DNA of 64,000 bases from Microbulbifer pacificus (GTDB taxonomy: Bacteria; Pseudomonadota; Gammaproteobacteria; Pseudomonadales; Cellvibrionaceae), in assembly GCF_033723955.1 (NCBI RefSeq), contig NZ_CP137555.1, positions 1,709,501 to 1,773,500 of the forward strand. Direction: 5' to 3'. Shown one piece after another: positions 26,990 to 41,718 of this stretch. The translations under genes were made by a program, and so were the position numbers. Each line of letters begins with the position of its first letter. Positions within the stretch are counted from its first letter, which is position 1. The notes below the pieces were generated by a model. The model was given only the letters and a program-made list of their open reading frames with translations. It was not told the DNA's origin and made no database searches.

Positions 26990-28422
26990 AACTGAGGAAC
27001 TGGCAATCCAATTGTATTGGCCTCGCCCTTCATAAATACCAATCTGGCGAGGATAATTTCTTTGCTGTTGCCACACCAGGTGCAGGGAAGACAACAATGG
27101 CTTCAGTATTAGCCGCAGAGCTTCTAAAAAGTAATTTAGTAGATTTAATTCTATGCCTTACGCCTACACAGGCAACTAAAAACAGCTTCGCAGAAGATCT
27201 GGCTCATCATACTGGAAGAAGTATGAACGGCAGCATTGGATCGCACGGGATTGTACTGACCTATCAGTCGCTCGGATTCTTAGAGGAAGATTTTTGGTCG
27301 CTTTTTAGTAAATACAGAATCTTTGTCATATTTGATGAGATTCATCACTGCGGTGGTGACACCTCAATACTTGGAAACGCTTGGGGAGAAATAATACTCG
27401 ACAAAATAAGTGACCGTGCACAATTTACCCTTTCGATTTCTGGTACACCTTGGCGTTCTGACAAATTACCCGTAGCACTTGCACGGTATTCAAATAATAC
27501 TGGAATACTTGAGTCGGATTATATCTATGGCTTGCAGGAGGCCATCCGAGACAAGGTATGTCGTATTCCGCGCATAATAGCAATTGACAACAGCGGGATA
27601 TCCGTAACTCGAAATTCTGAAAATAGTGAATCTCGATATAAAAGCATTAGGGATTTTCTCAATGCAGAAAAATTACCATTACAATTGTTGTTAAACAATC
27701 CCGATATACAGGAAGATATACTAGGTAGAGCTATCAGCAAGCTTAGTAGAATTAGAGAATTCGATTGTAATGCCGCAGGATTAATAGTTGCATCCTCTGT
27801 CGCGCATGCAGTATCGATCCGTAAAATATTGGAAGAAACCTATGCTGTGCCATCAGTATTAATTACACACAAAACACCCAATGCAAACAACGTATTAGAA
27901 AATTTTAAGAATTCATCGGATCAATGGGTAATATCTGTTGGCATGATTAGTGAGGGTACAAATGTTCCTAGATTGCAAGTATGCTGTCATTTATCAAGAA
28001 TAAAAACTGAGTTACATTTCAGGCAGGTATTGGGAAGAATACTGCGCGTGACGCCAAACAATTATCCCTATGCTTATATGTTTATTGTAGCTGAACCGAA
28101 ACTATTGGAATTTGCCAATAGGGTTCAAGACGATTTACCTTGTGAAGCTGCAGTGGTAAATGTATTAAACCCAAGAGAAGTGCGGTTGTCGTCCGGGCAA
28201 ACTAAAGAGTGCATTGACTCTTCGGATTTAATTGATTCCCGAGTACACTCGTCCAGAGTTGACAGTCATCCAGGCATTTCCCTGGATGAAATTACGCCGA
28301 CATCAATCCCATCACTCATTAAAATAGATGATTTTCAGAGACAGTGCGAAACAGGGATATCAGTATTTGGAAGCTTTATGGAAGAATTGATTTCCATGAA
28401 GTCTATATTTGATGAAGGGTAA
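26986..28422 (+). CDS. DEAD/DEAH-box SF2 helicase-like protein
   Basis: The 478-aa protein has the SF2 motif series: Q/I region WQSNCIGLALHKYQ, Walker A TPGAGKTT near residue 31, Ia LCLTPTQ, II FDEIHHCGG near residue 117, III SGTPWR near residue 152, a V-like SVGMISEGTNVPRLQV near residue 318, and VI FRQVLGRILR near residue 346. Its closest style is ResIII/type I-III restriction helicases, but no nuclease motif is apparent. Codon use is AT-rich against the core genome. With the XRE gene and the 182-aa partner it forms a compact three-gene cassette that looks like an anti-phage or plasmid-control module. Confidence 0.85.
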   Translation: MKLRNWQSNCIGLALHKYQSGEDNFFAVATPGAGKTTMASVLAAELLKSNLVDLILCLTPTQATKNSFAEDLAHHTGRSMNGSIGSHGIVLTYQSLGFLEEDFWSLFSKYRIFVIFDEIHHCGGDTSILGNAWGEIILDKISDRAQFTLSISGTPWRSDKLPVALARYSNNTGILESDYIYGLQEAIRDKVCRIPRIIAIDNSGISVTRNSENSESRYKSIRDFLNAEKLPLQLLLNNPDIQEDILGRAISKLSRIREFDCNAAGLIVASSVAHAVSIRKILEETYAVPSVLITHKTPNANNVLENFKNSSDQWVISVGMISEGTNVPRLQVCCHLSRIKTELHFRQVLGRILRVTPNNYPYAYMFIVAEPKLLEFANRVQDDLPCEAAVVNVLNPREVRLSSGQTKECIDSSDLIDSRVHSSRVDSHPGISLDEITPTSIPSLIKIDDFQRQCETGISVFGSFMEELISMKSIFDEG

Positions 28423-29071
<649 letters not shown>

Positions 29072-29098
29072 GCCCCATCCTTAAAAATATATACATAA

Positions 29099-30250
29099 CT
29101 AAAGTGTATAGTTTTCATACCTTATAACATATTTTGCAAGCAGTAGAATTATTGAAATCATAGTCATTATTATCAAAATTAATGGTAATGACTGAGATAA
29201 ACTCGAATTTAAAAAAATTTCAATTATTAATGGCGCCGTCAAAACACCTAAGTATCCGAATGTACCAATGGCTAATACGGCTGTGGTGGGCGGCATATCG
29301 GATTGGGAGTCTGCTCGACGAAATAGGATAGGAATAACATTTGACATTCCTAGGGCGATTAAGAATAACCCTGCGGAATAAAGAGTGACCCCTTTTTCAA
29401 AAAGTAGGAGCATACATCCAACAATAGAAATTATGCCTCCCCAAAATAGTACTGATCTATTTCCAAATCGCATGATGGTGCTATCACCAAGAAAACGACC
29501 AGTAAGAACCCCCAATACCGTTGCCAAACCGGTCAAACATACATTTGCCGTGAATGATTGAACTTTGGCAAAGTTCACAAAAACGCACCAGTATAAAATT
29601 GCACTTTCGACAAAGAATAAGACTGCAGCCAAAAGAGCGGATACTAGTATTTCCCCCCTGGGGAAAATGAGGAAGAAAGTAAGTTTTCCCTCAGTTTTAG
29701 GCAAAAAAACTAAGGCAAAGACAAATATGACCATGAGAATTAGAGAGATGGATAGAATTCCATCAAAAAATAAGTAGGTACTTATCGAACCCAAGAACAA
29801 CAATAAACCACCTGAAATAATGCTTCCTAGGCTGAATAATCCATAAAATTTGGAGAGCAGCCATCGATCTGATCTCCGCTCCATTTCTGCTGAGTAGTAG
29901 TTCATCGTAAAAATTAGTACGCCGAGGGAGCTTCCATAAATAGTCAATACCCCTGTTAGTAAAATGGAAGAGCTAGCGTATGGAAGAGTCAACAGGCAAA
30001 GCACGAGAGCTAACCCGGCTGACATTAAGACCCATCTGCTATCTATGCGACTTGAGCTCAATATGGCCAAGACTGCTGTAGCTGAACTGGCACTTAAGAT
30101 AGATAGCCACTGCTTGAGCGTGTAAGGATCCGCACCTAAGCGCTGATTTGTAAGTTGAATAATGAATATCCAACAGGAAAAACCCACTCCTGCCGCCATA
30201 AATAGTGCTTTTGTTGATAAATAGTTGGGTAAGAAGCTGGAAGGCTGCAT
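29099..30250 (-). CDS. MFS transporter
   Basis: The 383-aa protein is almost entirely hydrophobic with about twelve predicted membrane helices and a central hydrophilic loop around KTEGKLTF (about residue 187), consistent with the major facilitator superfamily. The substrate cannot be read from sequence; the upstream DeoR regulator and sugar-type acetyltransferase suggest a carbohydrate or derivative. It is AT-rich. It lies last in a minus-strand series after the DeoR gene with a 196-base gap, so it may have its own promoter. Confidence 0.8.
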   Translation of the reverse strand: MQPSSFLPNYLSTKALFMAAGVGFSCWIFIIQLTNQRLGADPYTLKQWLSILSASSATAVLAILSSSRIDSRWVLMSAGLALVLCLLTLPYASSSILLTGVLTIYGSSLGVLIFTMNYYSAEMERRSDRWLLSKFYGLFSLGSIISGGLLLFLGSISTYLFFDGILSISLILMVIFVFALVFLPKTEGKLTFFLIFPRGEILVSALLAAVLFFVESAILYWCVFVNFAKVQSFTANVCLTGLATVLGVLTGRFLGDSTIMRFGNRSVLFWGGIISIVGCMLLLFEKGVTLYSAGLFLIALGMSNVIPILFRRADSQSDMPPTTAVLAIGTFGYLGVLTAPLIIEIFLNSSLSQSLPLILIIMTMISIILLLAKYVIRYENYTL

Positions 30251-30446
30251 ACAAAACTTTCCGGTGACAGAGGCTATAAAAACCTGTAATGATTATGTTT
30301 TTTAGTTTTCTAAGAATACGTATTTATTGTGTAGTTACGCTTTGTATCCGCGAAGCCACTTACAGGAATAATGCTTGGTGAATAAATGTTTTCATTCACT
30401 TGTACATTAACTTTCCGAGTTCAAAAAATTGGGCCTATCAATAGAC

Positions 30447-31214
30447 TCAATCTGAAAGAATGGTTTTCCCTATGCCAACTAACGCGTCAACTTCTTCTTT
30501 TGGGCAGTCCTTGTCAAGGATGAACTGATCTATATCCTCAATTTCCGAAAATTTATGTCGGGCTCTCGTCCCCATTTTCTCTGCTGTAACGATTACAGTC
30601 CTTTGGCGACTCGAGGATACTAGCGTTCGCTTGAAACTGGCATCTGCATGATCAAATGCACTGACTCCAGATTGAAAGGAAACGGCACAAGCACCGATAA
30701 ACGCGCGATCAATATTCATTTGACTGAGACTGTAAATAGCTGAAGCATCAACGGATCCTCCTATTTGATTGTTAACCGTTCCTCCAATTAGGATCAGAGA
30801 CAAGTCTTTTCTTGTCAGAAGCGCTGATCCAATTAGGATTGAGTTGGTGGCGACTGTTAAGTTGTAATCTTTTGGGAGTAGGCCTGCCAACACAAGGTGA
30901 GTGCTGCTGTTATCAAGAAATATAAATTCATCGGGCTGAATTGTGGAAGCTGCTATTTCCGCAAGTGCGGTTTTCTTCTCTTGCCCTTCCTTTATTCGAT
31001 CCGTTATTGGTGTATTGGCGGGAGATATTGGGAGAGCTCCACCATAAACCCGGCGACATAGCCCATCGGTTGCGAGCGCTCGCAAGTCTCGACGTATCGC
31101 ATCTTCCGATACGCCAAACTCGACTGCCAATGTTGCTGCGACTACAGCTTCGCCCCCGAGTAAACGTTCTGCGATTCGATCGCGTCTTGCCAGCGGAATA
31201 TCACTTTTGTTCAT
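30447..31214 (-). CDS. DeoR family transcriptional regulator
   Basis: The 255-aa protein has the N-terminal DeoR HTH (LAVEFGVSEDAIRRDLRALA, about residues 28-47, followed by RRVYGGALP). Its C-terminal DeoRC sensor domain has the phosphosugar-binding DNSSTHLVLAG near residue 102 and GGTVNNQIGGSVD near residue 145. Such proteins repress sugar catabolic genes and are released by a phosphorylated sugar. It begins 7 bases after the acetyltransferase stop, so the two are one transcription unit, and it probably controls this unit and the MFS gene. Confidence 0.9.
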   Translation of the reverse strand: MNKSDIPLARRDRIAERLLGGEAVVAATLAVEFGVSEDAIRRDLRALATDGLCRRVYGGALPISPANTPITDRIKEGQEKKTALAEIAASTIQPDEFIFLDNSSTHLVLAGLLPKDYNLTVATNSILIGSALLTRKDLSLILIGGTVNNQIGGSVDASAIYSLSQMNIDRAFIGACAVSFQSGVSAFDHADASFKRTLVSSSRQRTVIVTAEKMGTRARHKFSEIEDIDQFILDKDCPKEEVDALVGIGKTILSD

Positions 31215-31220
31215 TTCGGA

Positions 31221-31814
31221 CTACTTTTTGTCTGATGATATTGTGCGTATCACGCGACATGGATTACCTGCCGCAAAGACATCGGAAGGTATATCTCGAG
31301 TCACAACGCTTCCTGCACCTATCACGGACCGGGAACCGATATTAACCCCAGGGCATATGATTGCTCCCCCCCCTACCCAAACGTCAGAACCGATGGAGAT
31401 TGGTTTGCCAAACTCCTCTGAACGGCGCAATTCTGCATCCAGAGGGTGCATTGCTGTGTATACCTGCACAGCTGGGCCGAACAAGACATTGTTGCCGATG
31501 CTCACTTGGCATACATCGAGGACAACGCAGTTGAAGTTGAAAAAACAGTCTTTGCCAAGACTAATATTGGTGCCGTAATCGCAGAAGAATGGTGGTTGCA
31601 CCCAGACACTCTCACCACCGGCTCCGAATAACTCACGCAAGATACGGCGGCGCTCCTCCTGATCCCTCTCCCTACTTGCGTTTAGATCCCGACATAGATC
31701 CCTAGCGCGTTCTCGGGCGGTGACAAGTACCGAATCTCGAGGATCGTAGAGCTCTCCTGCCAGCATTTTTTCTTGCTCATCTCTTGCCACAACTGCCCCA
31801 CCTCTTGTTTGCAT
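31221..31814 (-). CDS. Maltose/galactoside O-acetyltransferase-like protein
   Basis: From ATG 31814 the protein is 197 aa, with an N-terminal Maa domain (EQEKMLAGELYDPRD) and a left-handed beta-helix of hexapeptide repeats (ISLGKDCFFNFNCVVLD, VSIGNNVLFGPAVQVYT, ISIGSDVWVGGGAIICPG). The catalytic His lies in YTAMHPLDAE near residue 120. Enzymes of this type transfer acetyl from acetyl-CoA to sugars. An ATG at 31847 is in frame but gives an atypical extension. It leads the acetyltransferase-deoR(-MFS) group at the right end of the AT-rich island. Confidence 0.88.
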   Translation of the reverse strand: MQTRGGAVVARDEQEKMLAGELYDPRDSVLVTARERARDLCRDLNASRERDQEERRRILRELFGAGGESVWVQPPFFCDYGTNISLGKDCFFNFNCVVLDVCQVSIGNNVLFGPAVQVYTAMHPLDAELRRSEEFGKPISIGSDVWVGGGAIICPGVNIGSRSVIGAGSVVTRDIPSDVFAAGNPCRVIRTISSDKK

Positions 31815-32084
31815 ACATTTCTGCCTATCCCGTGCATGATTGTGCACACTTATACATGTTTGTAAACGGTTATTGTCCGAGATATGGCCTTTCCTGAAGG
31901 AAGAGCCCGTTAAGAAGCAGGCCTGGAAGATTGGGGCAAGTCACTGGACTCTAGAAAAATGTTGGCTTCATTGCGCATTCAGCGAAACTTTTTTCATACC
32001 GCTCGCAGTAAATCCCATTGCCGCTGCCTACTTGCGAAAATTTATACTGGCACCAGTTTTCAAGCCTTGTAATCCCGGTGCCCC

Positions 32085-33161
32085 ATGAACCAACGAGCCA
32101 TTCCCTATATGCATTTGCGCGGCGGCAGTTCGAAAGGATTGTATTTTCTGGCCGCGGACTTGCCCGCTGAAGCGTCGCTGCGGGACCAGTGGCTGCTGGA
32201 TATTGTGGGGCGTGACAGCCGTCAGATCGACGGCCTCGGCGGCGGTGATCCGCTGTCCAGTAAGGTGGCCATTGTGGGCCCAGCCACCCGGGAAGATGCG
32301 GATGTCGATTATCTGTTTGTCCAGGTGGTGGTGGGTGAGAACCGTGTGGATACCACACCAAACTGCGGCAATATCCTCGCCGGCGTGGGGCCCTTTGCGA
32401 TCGAATCCGGCCTGTTCCCGGCACAGGATTCCGAAACCCGCCTGCGCGTGCACATGGTCAACAGCGGCAAAGTCTGCGAACTGGTGTTGCAGACTCCCGG
32501 TGGAGCAATGAATTACGCCGGCAATGCCCGTATCGATGGGGTGCCGGGCACCTCCGCCCCGGTGATTTGCAATTACATGGACGTAGCCGGTTCCGCCTGT
32601 GGTTCGCTGTTGCCAACGGGAAATGTAATCGACGTGGTCGATGGTATCGAAGTGACCTGTGTCGACAACGGTATGCCCGTGGTGGTGCTGCGCGCTACGG
32701 ACCTGGGGATTCGAGGCGATGAACCGCCGGCAGAACTCAACGCCAATAATGCGCTTAAACAGAAGCTGCAATCCATTCGCCTGCAGCTGGGGCCAAAGAT
32801 GAATCTGGGCAACGTGGACGGCGCGGCGGTGCCGAAAATGTGCCTGATTTCGGCGCCGCAGCAGGGCGGTGTGATCAACACCCGCACGTTTATTCCCTAC
32901 CAGTGCCATACCTCCATCGGCGTACTCGGTGCCGTATCGGCGGCAACCGCCTGCATTCTGCCCGGGTCTGTGGCCGAGGGTATCGCCCGACTGGTGGAAG
33001 GCAATCCACTGCAACTGTCGGTGGAGCACCCTTCCGGAGAGTTCTCTGTCAGCCTGGACATCGATCGCGACGGTGACCTGCCGGTGGTCCGCCAGGCCGG
33101 ATTATTGCGTACTGCCCGCCTGCTGAGTCGCGGCGACTTATATCTTCCCGAATCCTGTTGA
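32085..33161 (+). CDS. galD: 4-oxalomesaconate tautomerase (GalD/LigU, PrpF fold)
   Basis: The 358-aa protein belongs to the PrpF/DapF-like isomerases: it begins [16 protein letters not shown], has [15 protein letters not shown] near residue 49, [10 protein letters not shown] near residue 92 and [10 protein letters not shown] near residue 147. In the protocatechuate 4,5-cleavage or gallate pathway this enzyme tautomerises or isomerises 4-oxalomesaconate between LigI and LigJ. The adjoining galC (10-base gap) and the lig genes 5 kb downstream support this role over methylaconitate isomerisation. It starts where GC-rich sequence resumes after the accessory island. Confidence 0.88.
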   Translation: MNQRAIPYMHLRGGSSKGLYFLAADLPAEASLRDQWLLDIVGRDSRQIDGLGGGDPLSSKVAIVGPATREDADVDYLFVQVVVGENRVDTTPNCGNILAGVGPFAIESGLFPAQDSETRLRVHMVNSGKVCELVLQTPGGAMNYAGNARIDGVPGTSAPVICNYMDVAGSACGSLLPTGNVIDVVDGIEVTCVDNGMPVVVLRATDLGIRGDEPPAELNANNALKQKLQSIRLQLGPKMNLGNVDGAAVPKMCLISAPQQGGVINTRTFIPYQCHTSIGVLGAVSAATACILPGSVAEGIARLVEGNPLQLSVEHPSGEFSVSLDIDRDGDLPVVRQAGLLRTARLLSRGDLYLPESC

Positions 33162-33171
33162 GGAAATTTGC

Positions 33172-33873
33172 ATGAAAACCGTAGCCATCAAGCATATCGA
33201 GCGCGCCCGCATTGAAGCCGCAACCTCCCTGGGAAAGCTGGGTGTGGCCACGGTGCATGAAGCGCAGGGGCGTGTGGGGCTGTTGAAACCCTATATGCGT
33301 CCCATTTACCCCGGCGCGCGTATTGGCGGTACCGCGGTGACCATAATGGCGCAGCCCGGTGACAATTGGATGCTGCATGTGGCCATCGAGCTGTGCCAGC
33401 CGGGCGATGTGCTGGTGGTTGCCTGTACCACAGACAATACCGACGGCATGTTCGGCGACCTGCTCGCGACCTCGGCAAAAGCGCGCGGTGTGCGCGGACT
33501 GATTATCGACGCCGGTTGCCGCGATGTGTGCGAGCTGCAGGAAATGGATTTTCCGGTTTGGTCCCGCGCGATTTCCGCTAAAGGTACGGTGAAGAACACT
33601 TTGGGGGCGGTGAATGTACCGGTGGTGTGTGCCGGCCAGCTGATTTACCCAGGCGATGTGGTGGTGGCGGATGACGATGGCGTAGTTGTGGTTGAGCGAG
33701 CGCAGGCCGAGTCCGTGATGGAAGCCGGGATTGCGAGGGAAGAACTGGAAGCGCAAAAGCGGGACAAACTCGCCGCCGGTGTACTGGGTATCGATCTGTA
33801 CAATATGCGCCCGCGCCTTGAAGAGCACGGCTTCAAGTATCTGGATACCCTGGACGATTATTTCAAATCGTAA
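33172..33873 (+). CDS. galC: 4-carboxy-4-hydroxy-2-oxoadipate aldolase / oxaloacetate decarboxylase
   Basis: The 233-aa RraA-fold class II aldolase (LigK/GalC/ProA) cleaves CHA to pyruvate and oxaloacetate, the last step of 4,5-cleavage. It shows [12 protein letters not shown] near residue 23, the [13 protein letters not shown] metal/substrate loop near residue 87, [10 protein letters not shown] near residue 110 (substrate-binding Arg and metal-binding Asp) and [13 protein letters not shown] near residue 161. It is directly downstream of galD with an appropriate ribosome site (TTGAGGAAA). The end converges with the AraC gene. Confidence 0.92.
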   Translation: MKTVAIKHIERARIEAATSLGKLGVATVHEAQGRVGLLKPYMRPIYPGARIGGTAVTIMAQPGDNWMLHVAIELCQPGDVLVVACTTDNTDGMFGDLLATSAKARGVRGLIIDAGCRDVCELQEMDFPVWSRAISAKGTVKNTLGAVNVPVVCAGQLIYPGDVVVADDDGVVVVERAQAESVMEAGIAREELEAQKRDKLAAGVLGIDLYNMRPRLEEHGFKYLDTLDDYFKS

Positions 33874-33897
33874 ATCCTGAAGGCGGCGCTGGCGCTT

Positions 33898-37349
<3,452 letters not shown>

Positions 37350-37410
37350 AAGGTTTTCTCATTATTGGGCGATTCTCTTCGTTGCAAGAATACCGCCGGA
37401 TTTCGTCTGT

Positions 37411-37421
37411 ATACAGTGTAT
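37411..37421. promoter_or_regulatory. Candidate LysR-type operator, ATAC-N3-GTAT
   Basis: The interrupted palindrome ATACAGTGTAT (37411-37421) lies in the 210-base divergent region between the double-HTH LysR gene and the lig operon, and contains the T-N11-A pattern of LysR sites. No other dyad is as clear in this gap. Confidence 0.4.
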
Positions 37422-37559
37422 TTTTAGAGTTTTCACCTGGTGTCGTCGACAGTAGAGAAGCTGCATGGACTGGGCAAACGTAAAACACAATAACTTTTTT
37501 CATGGCTGTGTAACGCTATTCCATTGGCTCGGATACAGCCCTCTGTTTAGTCTGTCGGC

Positions 37560-38468
37560 ATGAAAAACATATCCATTACCAAAATCTGCTTACTGGGATT
37601 CGGCGAGGTGGGTCAGGTGCTCGCGCGCGGCCTGCATGCACACGCGCCGCACCTGAAGCTGCGGGTCACGGACAAATTACTGTTGAAGCCCGGCAGCCGC
37701 GCCCGTCGCGCAATGGCCGATTACCCCGGCATCGAATTCGAGGAGCTGCCAGCGCTTGCGGTGCAGGGTTGCGAACTGGTGATTTCGGCAGTCACTGCCG
37801 GGCAGGCGCTGGCTGCGGCGGAGAGCCTGCTGTCTGGGCTGGAGCCGGGGGCTTTCTTTCTGGATCTGAATTCTGTCTCCCCGGGCACCAAGCAGCGACT
37901 GGCGCAGTGCATCGACGCCGAGGGCGGGCGCTTCGTAGAGGCATCGATCATGTCGCCCATCGAGCCCGCGCGCCTGCAGTCACCGATATTGCTCGGCGGC
38001 CCCCACGCGCAGGAATTTTTGCCGCTGGGGCAGGCGCTGGGGTTCAGTGGCATGCGCTTCTGCAGTGAACAGGTGGGCCGCGCCGCCGCCACCAAAATGT
38101 GCCGCAGCGTCATGATCAAGGGAATGGAAGCGCTGATTGCCGAATCTCTGCTCTCTGCCCGTCACTACGGTGTGGAGAGCGCGGTACTGGAATCCCTCAG
38201 CAACCTGTTTCCCATGCCGGACTGGCCGGCCCATGCCCGCTACATGATTTCCCGCAGCGTGGAGCACGGTGCGCGTCGTGCCGAAGAAATGCGAGAAGTT
38301 GCCCGCACGGTACAGGAGGCCGGGATATCACCGCATATGAGCAGCGGCTGTGTGGAGCGGCAGGAATGGGCGGCGGGGTTCAAACCGGTGCTGCAGCACC
38401 AGGAGCTGGTCCCGATGCTGAATGCGATTCTCGATCAGATAAACGAGCTGGAAAAAATCCATGAATAA
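37560..38468 (+). CDS. NAD(P)-dependent oxidoreductase, 6PGDH-like with DUF1932 domain
   Basis: The 302-aa protein has an N-terminal Rossmann motif (CLLGFGEVGQVLARGL), FLDLNSVSPGTK near residue 101, and a helical C-terminal domain of the DUF1932 type (AATKMCRSVMIKGMEALIAE near residue 180). It belongs to the beta-hydroxyacid dehydrogenase/6-phosphogluconate dehydrogenase fold. It is the first gene of the lig operon and overlaps ligJ by 8 bases. Its substrate is unknown; a side reaction on a 2-hydroxy or 2-oxo acid intermediate is plausible. Confidence 0.85.
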   Translation: MKNISITKICLLGFGEVGQVLARGLHAHAPHLKLRVTDKLLLKPGSRARRAMADYPGIEFEELPALAVQGCELVISAVTAGQALAAAESLLSGLEPGAFFLDLNSVSPGTKQRLAQCIDAEGGRFVEASIMSPIEPARLQSPILLGGPHAQEFLPLGQALGFSGMRFCSEQVGRAAATKMCRSVMIKGMEALIAESLLSARHYGVESAVLESLSNLFPMPDWPAHARYMISRSVEHGARRAEEMREVARTVQEAGISPHMSSGCVERQEWAAGFKPVLQHQELVPMLNAILDQINELEKIHE

Positions 38469-39492
38469 GCCATTGATTATCGATTGTCACGGTCACTACA
38501 CCACGGCGCCGGCGCCGCACCAGACCTTCCGCGAGGCACAACTCGCGGCTTTTGCGGGCGGTCAGCCGCTGCCAAACCCGCCGTCCATCAGTGACGACGA
38601 AATCCGCGAGAGCGTGGAGGAAAACCAGCTGCGCCTGTTGCGCGAGCGCGGTGCGGACATGACCATCTTTTCCCCGCGCGCATCGGCCATGGCACACCAC
38701 GTAGGCAATGAAGCGGTGTCCCAGCAGTGGACACGCGCCTGCAATGATCTGATCAAGCGCGTGGTGGATCTCTACCCGGAACACTTTATCGGCGTGTGCC
38801 AGCTGCCCCAGTCGCCGGGGGTTTCCATTGCGAACTCCATCGACGAGCTGGAACGCTGCGTCAACGAGCTGGGCTTTATCGGCTGCAACCTCAACCCGGA
38901 CCCCTCCGGCGGTCACTGGACTTCCGCGCCGCTGACTGACAAGAGCTGGTATCCCTTCTTTGAAAAAATGGTCGAACTGGATGTGCCGGCCATGATCCAC
39001 GTATCCGGCTCGTGTAATCACAATTTCCACGCCACCGGTGCCCACTACATCAATGCCGATACCACCGCGTTTATGCAGTTTATCGAGGGCGACTTGTTCC
39101 GCGATTTTCCTGAACTGCGATTTATCATCCCCCACGGCGGCGGCGCCGTGCCCTATCACTGGGGGCGTTATCGCGGTCTCGCCGACATGTTAAAGCGCCC
39201 GCCGCTGGCTGAGCATGTAATGAAAAATGTCTACTTCGACACCTGCGTCTATCACCAGCCGGGTATCGACCTGCTGTTCAAGGTGATCGATATCGACAAC
39301 ATTCTGTTCGGCTCGGAAATGGTGGGTGCGGTGCGCGGTATCGATCCACAAACCGGTCAATATTTCGATGACACCAAACGTTACCTTGAAGCGCTCGATC
39401 TCTCAGAAGAAGACCGTTACAAAGTATTCGAAGGCAACGCTCGCCGGGTTTACCCGCGTTTGGATGCATCTCTGAAAGCGCGGGGTCGCTGA
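38461..39492 (+). CDS. ligJ: 4-oxalomesaconate hydratase
   Basis: The 343-aa amidohydrolase-fold protein matches LigJ, which hydrates 4-oxalomesaconate to 4-carboxy-4-hydroxy-2-oxoadipate. Metal ligands are visible in DCHGHYTT at residues 8-15, MIHVSGS near residue 178 and PHGGGAVPYHWGR near residue 222, with a late LFGSEMVGAV segment. It overlaps the preceding DUF1932 gene by 8 bases and is followed one base later by ligI, so translation is coupled. It is the LigJ type, not the unrelated PIG-L-type GalB hydratase of Pseudomonas putida. Confidence 0.93.
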   Translation: MNKPLIIDCHGHYTTAPAPHQTFREAQLAAFAGGQPLPNPPSISDDEIRESVEENQLRLLRERGADMTIFSPRASAMAHHVGNEAVSQQWTRACNDLIKRVVDLYPEHFIGVCQLPQSPGVSIANSIDELERCVNELGFIGCNLNPDPSGGHWTSAPLTDKSWYPFFEKMVELDVPAMIHVSGSCNHNFHATGAHYINADTTAFMQFIEGDLFRDFPELRFIIPHGGGAVPYHWGRYRGLADMLKRPPLAEHVMKNVYFDTCVYHQPGIDLLFKVIDIDNILFGSEMVGAVRGIDPQTGQYFDDTKRYLEALDLSEEDRYKVFEGNARRVYPRLDASLKARGR

Positions 39493-39493
39493 G

Positions 39494-40394
39494 ATGAGTG
39501 AAAAATTTACCATGGATGCCGACTGGCTGCAGTACCACCCGGCACCAGTTAAACCGAGTTACTGCCCACCAGCGGGGGCGGTGGATGCCCACTGCCACGT
39601 ATTCGGCCCTGGCGATCAGTTTCCCTATGCCCCGCAGCGCAAATACACCCCCTGCGATGCGTCGAAGGATCAGCTGTGGGCGCTACGCGAACACCTTGGT
39701 TTCAGTCGCAATGTGATTGTGCAGGCTACCTGCCACGGTGCTGATAACCGCGCTCTGGTGGACGCCCTGGAGCACTCCGATGGGCGCGCCCGCGGTGTGG
39801 CCACGGTGACGGAGGATATTACCGAGGAAGAACTGCAGGCGCTTCACGCCGCCGGCGTGCGCGGTGTGCGCTTCAATTTCGTCAAGCGTCTGGTGGATGC
39901 GCTGCCATTCGATACCCTCGGCGCCATCGCCGACAAGATCAAACCGCTGGGCTGGCACATTGTGATTTACTTCGAATCTCAGGAGCTGCCCGAGCTGTAC
40001 GATTTCTTCACCTCACTGCCCACCACCGTGGTGGTGGATCATATGGGCCGCCCGGATGTCAGCAAGCCGGTCGATGGCGAAGAGTTCAATCTGTTCGTCA
40101 AGTTACTGACGGAGAATGAAAATTTCTGGTCCAAGGTGAGCTGTCCGGAGCGCCTGTCGCAAGTTGGCCCTCACGGCTACGACGACGTGGTGCCTTTTGC
40201 CCGCCGTATCGTGGAAACTTTTCCCGACCGCGTATTGTGGGGAACCGACTGGCCGCACCCGAATATGAAAAGTCATATGCCGGACGATGGTGAACTGGTG
40301 AATATGATTCCGCGCATCGCGGTTACGGAAGAACTACAGCGCAAACTGCTAGTGGATAACCCGATGCGTCTTTACTGGCCGGAGGAAGTCGACT

Positions 40395-40408
<14 letters not shown>
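39494..40408 (+). CDS. ligI: 2-pyrone-4,6-dicarboxylate hydrolase
   Basis: The 304-aa amidohydrolase opens the lactone ring of PDC, the product of LigC. DAHCHVFGPG near residue 31 gives the metal-site histidines, GVRGVRFNFVKRL near residue 120 and VVDHMGRPD near residue 178 are typical of LigI, and WGTDWPHPN near residue 248 contains the catalytic Asp. It overlaps ligA by 14 bases. LigI can act without bound metal in Sphingobium; nothing here suggests otherwise. Confidence 0.95.
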
Positions 40409-41647
<1,239 letters not shown>

Positions 41648-41718
41648 CCGCTGGTGCGTGCGTCCTTACGCCGAAGCAAGCGGGAAAACTCTGATTCAAA
41701 GATTAAGGTAAATCATCC

